From: DUOJ01 sp041676265
GTDB taxonomy: Bacteria; Spirochaetota; Spirochaetia; Sphaerochaetales; Sphaerochaetaceae
Assembly: GCA_041676265.1 (NCBI GenBank)
Contig: JBAYSE010000023.1
Coordinates: 1-17,237 of the forward strand
DNA: 17,237 nt
Reading direction: 5' to 3'
A program made the translations under genes and the position numbers. Shown piece by piece: positions 13,793 to 17,237 of the stretch. Every line of letters starts with the position of its first letter. The first letter of the stretch is position 1. Below the pieces are notes generated by a model. It was not told the origin of the DNA and ran no database searches. It worked only from the letters and a program-made list of their open reading frames with translations.

Positions 13793-15048
13793 TAATTACG
13801 CCCTTTTAATATTTTTTCCTCATATGCTAAGACCTCATCGATTACTACAAGGTCATTCGGTGCCTCAAATCTTTCACAGTACCGGTTCCAGACAGCCGCA
13901 AAGGGGAGGGTTTTAAGGGCCTCCAACAAGCCCATCTTCAAATATCCATTACCCTTCTGCTCTGCCTCTAATAAACGCTTATGGGGTTCCAGCATGGCAT
14001 AAAGGAGCGCCTTACGAAGGGCTCTCTCCCCGGTAGCCCAAGCTCCTACCCTATTTATCGAGGCGTCAAAAAAGTCGAGTCCTATGTAGACGTTCTCCAG
14101 TTTTCCACTGCGGACAATCTCTTGGGCAACATGGGTAACATCATCGTTGAAGAGTACGACGTGGTCACTATCCCAACGCATGGGGCGGCTAACATGGAGG
14201 AGAACTTCATTTTGAAACAGGAGAATTGAAGAGAGTTTATCTGAGACATCGTCGCGTGTGTGGAAGTGCCCCATATCGATACAGAGCATTTTGGCGTTAC
14301 GAGCTGCATAATTCATGTAAAATTCGTGGCTGCCTACGACGAAAGCTTCACTGCCAATCCCAAACAACTTGGTCTCTATGGCGTCCTTCATATGCTCCTC
14401 AGGATAAGAGAGGGCAAAAATTTCATCTAAAGACTCTTTTAAAATCCGCCTATAACCAATTTTGTCGACTGTAAAATCTTTTGCGCCATCGGGAACCCAA
14501 GTGTTTAAGATACAGGTAGAGCCCAATTCTTGACCAATCCATGCCGCTATCTGGCGACAGCGCTTGGCATGTTCAATCCAGAACTTTCTCACCTTAGGGT
14601 CCTTACTAGCCAACGTATAACCATCATCTGCCAAAGGGTGACTAAAAAAAGTTCCATTAAAGTCGAGACCGATGCCCAATTTCTTAGCCCACTCAACCCA
14701 ACCATTATAATGTTTAGGCTCAATGGCATCGCGGTCCACAAATTCACCCCCAAACTCACCATAACTGGCATGAAGGCTTAAGCGATGAGGCCCTGGAACG
14801 AGGGAAAAGACCTTCTCAATATCTTGGCGGAGCTCTGCAATTGAACGGGCCTTACCAGGGTAGTTGCCGGTAACTTGAATTCCCCCCCCTCCAAGAGTAG
14901 CATCCGGGCGTTCAAATCCACCAACATCATCACCCTGCCAGCAATGGAGAGAAATCGGAATTTGAGCTAAATGTTCAATTACTTGATCGGTATCTACTGA
15001 GAGCTCTGCATAGGCTTTTTTGGCTCCCTCATAAGCCTCATTCTTCAT
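13792..15048 (-). CDS. rhaA: L-rhamnose isomerase
   Basis: Converts L-rhamnose to L-rhamnulose in the cytosol; first gene of the operon. The TIM-barrel enzyme matches E. coli RhaA along its length: ISLHCWQGDDVGGFE, VTGNYPGKARSIAELR, LNLHA-like LSLHASY, LFGIGSEAFVVGSHEFYM, LCIDMGHFH, LLHVSRPMRWDSDHVV (metal-ligand region), IGLDFFDASINR and a C-terminal AYEEKIL. The length of 418 residues from the chosen start is nearly identical to E. coli (419). The ATG at 15048 is preceded by GGGAGG with 7 nt spacing; a TTG at 15066 would add six residues and sits upstream of that ribosome site, so I reject it. A run of eight G in the coding strand (14889-14882) encodes part of a GGGG stretch and is intact here. 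Confidence 0.97.
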   Translation of the reverse strand: MKNEAYEGAKKAYAELSVDTDQVIEHLAQIPISLHCWQGDDVGGFERPDATLGGGGIQVTGNYPGKARSIAELRQDIEKVFSLVPGPHRLSLHASYGEFGGEFVDRDAIEPKHYNGWVEWAKKLGIGLDFNGTFFSHPLADDGYTLASKDPKVRKFWIEHAKRCRQIAAWIGQELGSTCILNTWVPDGAKDFTVDKIGYRRILKESLDEIFALSYPEEHMKDAIETKLFGIGSEAFVVGSHEFYMNYAARNAKMLCIDMGHFHTRDDVSDKLSSILLFQNEVLLHVSRPMRWDSDHVVLFNDDVTHVAQEIVRSGKLENVYIGLDFFDASINRVGAWATGERALRKALLYAMLEPHKRLLEAEQKGNGYLKMGLLEALKTLPFAAVWNRYCERFEAPNDLVVIDEVLAYEEKILKGRN

Positions 15049-15081
15049 AATTGCCTCCCTGAACAAACTTATTACAACCTT

Positions 15082-15087
15082 ATTTTA
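15082..15087 (-). promoter_or_regulatory. -10 box of the rhamnose operon promoter, no clear -35
   Basis: TAAAAT on the minus strand would start transcription near 15075, about 27 nt before the rhaA ATG. The position expected for the -35 (15105-15110) reads AGGCGC, far from consensus, as is usual for promoters that depend on an AraC-family activator such as the one encoded divergently here. Confidence 0.4.
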
Positions 15088-15109
15088 CCCCCTATTGCGT
15101 GGTAGCGCC

Positions 15110-15138
15110 TTGACATTCTCGCCATCTTTTAGCACTAT
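15110..15138 (+). promoter_or_regulatory. Candidate promoter of the AraC-family regulator gene
   Basis: A perfect TTGACA (15110-15115) with a 17-nt spacer to a poor -10 (CACTAT, 15133-15138); ACTATT at 18 nt is an equal alternative. Either puts the transcript start at or within a few bases of the ATG at 15147, which has no Shine-Dalgarno sequence. The element lies next to the rhaA promoter, so shared control is likely. Confidence 0.4.
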
Positions 15139-15146
15139 TTTCCCAT

Positions 15147-16034
15147 ATGGAACTAAAGCTCCTCTCAAGCGATTATTTCTATGATCCCGTTTTTCCCTTA
15201 AAGGTGATTGAAAGAAACCCTGAGCTCCCCTATCCGCTACACAGTCACGATTTCTACGAATTGGTCCTTATTGTTTCGGGAAAAGGGACCCATTTCACCA
15301 CCAAAGGCTCCTTTACTATCTTGCCGGGGCATGTTTTCATCGTGGCCCCCTCCGTACAGCACGGTTTTCGCGACGTTGAGGACCTCCGCCTCTACAATAT
15401 TCTTTTTGACCCTAAAATACTCGACCAACCCCTCTACGACCTGCTAAACATGCCGGGGTATCACTCCTTGCTACGTCTTGAAGCTAAATTAGAAGATGGT
15501 AACTGCGAAATCACCCCACTGCAACTCAGTCCGGCTCAATTGGCGGAACTATTGCCTCTCGTGGAGCAGATGTTGAAAGAGTCCGACTCCATTGAATACG
15601 ACATTGGGGCCAAGACTTTAGCCTTTGCCTACTTTATCCACTTCATGGTGCGCCTCTTCAGGATAGAAGATGAACATCCCCGCCTGCAAGACCGCACCCT
15701 GCTCCGTTTAGCCAACGTCTTCAGCTTCTTAGAGTCCAACTTAGACCGCGCGGTGAGCTCCCAAGAGTTAATGGAATTGACCAATATGTCCAGCAGTACC
15801 CTCAACCGCCACTTTAATGAAGCGACCGGCCTCTCACCAATTGAATTTCACATCCAAAGACGTTTAGAGTACGCCAGTCGCCTTCTGCGCTACAGTACCC
15901 TTTCAATCAGTGAGATTGCAGAGAAAACGGGCTTTGAAGATGCTAACTACTTTAGCCGTCAATTTAAAAAAGTAATTGGGGTCAGTCCCAGTCAATATCG
16001 CAATAACCGTAGCCTGTGGCTACAAACATCTTAG
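15147..16034 (+). CDS. AraC-family transcriptional regulator, probable RhaS-like activator of the rhamnose operon
   Basis: A 295-residue sugar-responsive regulator. The N-terminal cupin-like domain (about 20-110) carries YPLHSHDFYELVLIVSGKGT and ILPGHVFIVAPSVQHGF, close in layout to E. coli RhaS (HHHDFHEIVIVEHGTG). The C-terminal AraC DNA-binding domain (about 190-290) has two helix-turn-helix motifs, SSQELMELTNMSSSTLNRHF and ISEIAEKTGFEDANYFSRQF, followed by the family signature KKVIGVSPSQYR. It is divergent from rhaA across about 98 nt, the usual position for a local activator; L-rhamnose is the likely effector by context. The ATG at 15147 lacks a ribosome site. The galactokinase-like gene follows after 12 nt in the same direction, so the regulator and kinase are probably co-transcribed. 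Whether it activates, represses or does both is not visible. Confidence 0.88.
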   Translation: MELKLLSSDYFYDPVFPLKVIERNPELPYPLHSHDFYELVLIVSGKGTHFTTKGSFTILPGHVFIVAPSVQHGFRDVEDLRLYNILFDPKILDQPLYDLLNMPGYHSLLRLEAKLEDGNCEITPLQLSPAQLAELLPLVEQMLKESDSIEYDIGAKTLAFAYFIHFMVRLFRIEDEHPRLQDRTLLRLANVFSFLESNLDRAVSSQELMELTNMSSSTLNRHFNEATGLSPIEFHIQRRLEYASRLLRYSTLSISEIAEKTGFEDANYFSRQFKKVIGVSPSQYRNNRSLWLQTS

Positions 16035-16046
16035 AGGAGAGACTCA

Positions 16047-17237
16047 ATGAGTAAAGAACTTGCCTTACATACCCTTGTGCAAAGTGATAAATTCGCCAAA
16101 ATGCTACCTGCGCTCTATGGTAGTGCCTACGACTTAGAGTATCAAAGGAGACGCTATTTAAAACTAATTGCCACTCATCGAGAGTTATTTCCCAAGGCCG
16201 ATTTTGCCAAAAGTGCCCTCTTTAGCACCGCCGGCCGCAGTGAATTGGGGGGAAACCATACAGACCACAACTTAGGTAAAGTGATTGCTGCTACCATAAA
16301 CCTCGACACGATTGCCATTGCCACTCCCATCGAAAGCCCGAGTATAACTCTAATATCGGAAGGCTTTCCTCCGGTAGAGGTCGACTTAACTTCCCTAGAG
16401 CTAAAAGAAGCCGAAAAGGGGAGCACCAACGCCCTAGTCAGGGGGTTAGCGGCCGCCTTTGTTGAACGGGGATTAACTGTTGGTGGTTTTGTCGCTAACA
16501 CCACTACCAACGTCCTTAAAGGTTCCGGGCTCAGCTCTTCCGCGGCTATTGAGATGTTGGTAGCCACTATCTTCAATGCCCTCTACAACGCTAATCGAGC
16601 CACTGTGGTGGAAATGGCCCAGATGGCCAAATTTGCTGAAAATATCTATTTTGGCAAACCTTCAGGGCTAATGGACCAAATTGCCTGCGGTTACGGTGGG
16701 GTTGTGGGGATCGACTTTAAAGATTTAACCATCACCCCCATTGCCGTCGATTTCAGGGAAATGGGTTACGAGTTAGTCGTGGTAGATACCGGCTCCACCC
16801 ATGCAGATTTAACCGATGACTACGCTTCGATCCCTTTAGAAATGCGGCAAGTGGCCTCTTATTTCTCCAAGGAGTTTCTTAGAGAGGTTACGCTAGAGCA
16901 ATTCTTAGACAACCTCCCGGCTCTTAGAAAGGCGATAGATACCGACCGTGCACTGCTTCGCACTTACCATTACCTCAGTGAAAATATTCGCGTTGATGCA
17001 TTGATTCAAGCCCTAAAAGAGAACTCGATACAGAGGTTTTTAGCCCTAGTTAACGCTTCCGGAGAGAGCTCTTTCGCCTTTCTACAAAACATCTACAGTC
17101 CACACAACCCGGAAGAACAGGGGCTGGCCTTGGCATTAGCCTTGAGTAAACACTTTCTTGACGGTGATGGGGCCTGCCGGGTACATGGGGGAGGATTCGG
17201 AGGAACCATCCAAGCCTACATACCCAAAGGACAAACA
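16047..17237 (+). CDS. galK: Galactokinase-family GHMP kinase with altered sugar-binding motif, 3' end outside window
   Basis: GHMP-superfamily sugar kinase, nominally phosphorylating galactose at C1 with ATP. The open frame runs 397 codons to the window edge. The three family motifs are present: AGRSELGGNHTDHN (62-75), KGSGLSSSAAIE (ATP-binding) and RVHGGGFGGTIQAYIP near the visible end, plus the catalytic-base region PSGLMDQIACG. Motif 1 differs from the classical GRVNLIGEHTDYN: the Glu that contacts the sugar is Asn70, and Tyr is His74. The ATG at 16047 has GAGGAGA 6 nt upstream and lies 12 nt after the AraC-family gene. Coding-strand composition is C-rich with many ACC, GCC and CTC codons. 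The rest of a Leloir pathway is not in the window. A substrate other than galactose is possible, but a GHMP kinase is an unlikely replacement for rhamnulokinase. Confidence 0.8.
   Translation, partial: MSKELALHTLVQSDKFAKMLPALYGSAYDLEYQRRRYLKLIATHRELFPKADFAKSALFSTAGRSELGGNHTDHNLGKVIAATINLDTIAIATPIESPSITLISEGFPPVEVDLTSLELKEAEKGSTNALVRGLAAAFVERGLTVGGFVANTTTNVLKGSGLSSSAAIEMLVATIFNALYNANRATVVEMAQMAKFAENIYFGKPSGLMDQIACGYGGVVGIDFKDLTITPIAVDFREMGYELVVVDTGSTHADLTDDYASIPLEMRQVASYFSKEFLREVTLEQFLDNLPALRKAIDTDRALLRTYHYLSENIRVDALIQALKENSIQRFLALVNASGESSFAFLQNIYSPHNPEEQGLALALALSKHFLDGDGACRVHGGGFGGTIQAYIPKGQT

Noticed and set aside
16175..16576. Open frame of 133 codons on the minus strand
   Set aside because: It is the reverse-strand shadow of the galactokinase-family gene, whose motifs are unambiguous.

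Overview
The window reads as a chromosomal segment of a carbohydrate-fermenting, diderm bacterium, most likely a spirochaete (Treponema/Sphaerochaeta-like). The hints are a periplasmic binding protein whose signal peptide ends in an LFAGGGAEA-type sequence familiar from that group, the general look of the sugar operon, and mid-range GC. This assignment is inference from protein style only; there is no rRNA or other marker gene here.

Left part (1-6442), mixed housekeeping and stress genes. A diaminopropionate ammonia-lyase (dpaL, C-terminus cut by the window edge, GTG start) reads leftward from its own good promoter. To its right lie a PlsC-type acyltransferase (+), a YghZ-type aldo/keto reductase (-), a GNAT-fold protein (+), a short RecQ-type helicase (+) and a TspO-like multipass membrane protein (-). 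These genes are packed very tightly: two convergent pairs overlap at their 3' ends (4 bp and 41 bp), and several plus-strand genes have a -10 box almost touching the start codon and no normal Shine-Dalgarno sequence.

Central and right part (6465-15048), a leftward eight-gene L-rhamnose operon in the transcription order rhaA (isomerase), class II aldolase, rhaM (mutarotase), a UroD-superfamily protein of unknown role, then a complete CUT2-type ABC importer (binding protein, double-domain ATPase, two permeases). Most genes are separated by 1-34 nt or overlap by 1 nt. The exception is a 71-nt gap after the binding-protein gene, which carries two overlapping, mutually exclusive hairpins. A hairpin follows the last permease. 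No rhamnulokinase gene is present, and the aldolase is the stand-alone equivalent of the N-terminal half of the bifunctional RhaE/YuxG enzyme.

Right edge (15049-17237). Divergent from rhaA is an AraC-family regulator resembling RhaS, followed after 12 nt by a galactokinase-family gene (3' end outside the window) with an altered sugar-binding motif. The logic would be: rhamnose is imported, anomers are interconverted by RhaM, RhaA makes rhamnulose, a kinase encoded elsewhere phosphorylates it, and the aldolase splits it to DHAP and L-lactaldehyde, with the AraC protein activating the rhaA promoter. Pairing rhamnose use with a galactokinase would fit growth on rhamnogalacturonan-type plant polymers.

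The points most worth following up are the UroD-like protein in the rhamnose operon, the missing kinase with the split aldolase, the alternative hairpins before the ATPase gene, the near-leaderless starts, and the altered galactokinase motif. I found no insertion sequence, CRISPR array, tRNA or rRNA, and no gene-free stretch longer than 300 bases; the longest gap is 1053-1229.
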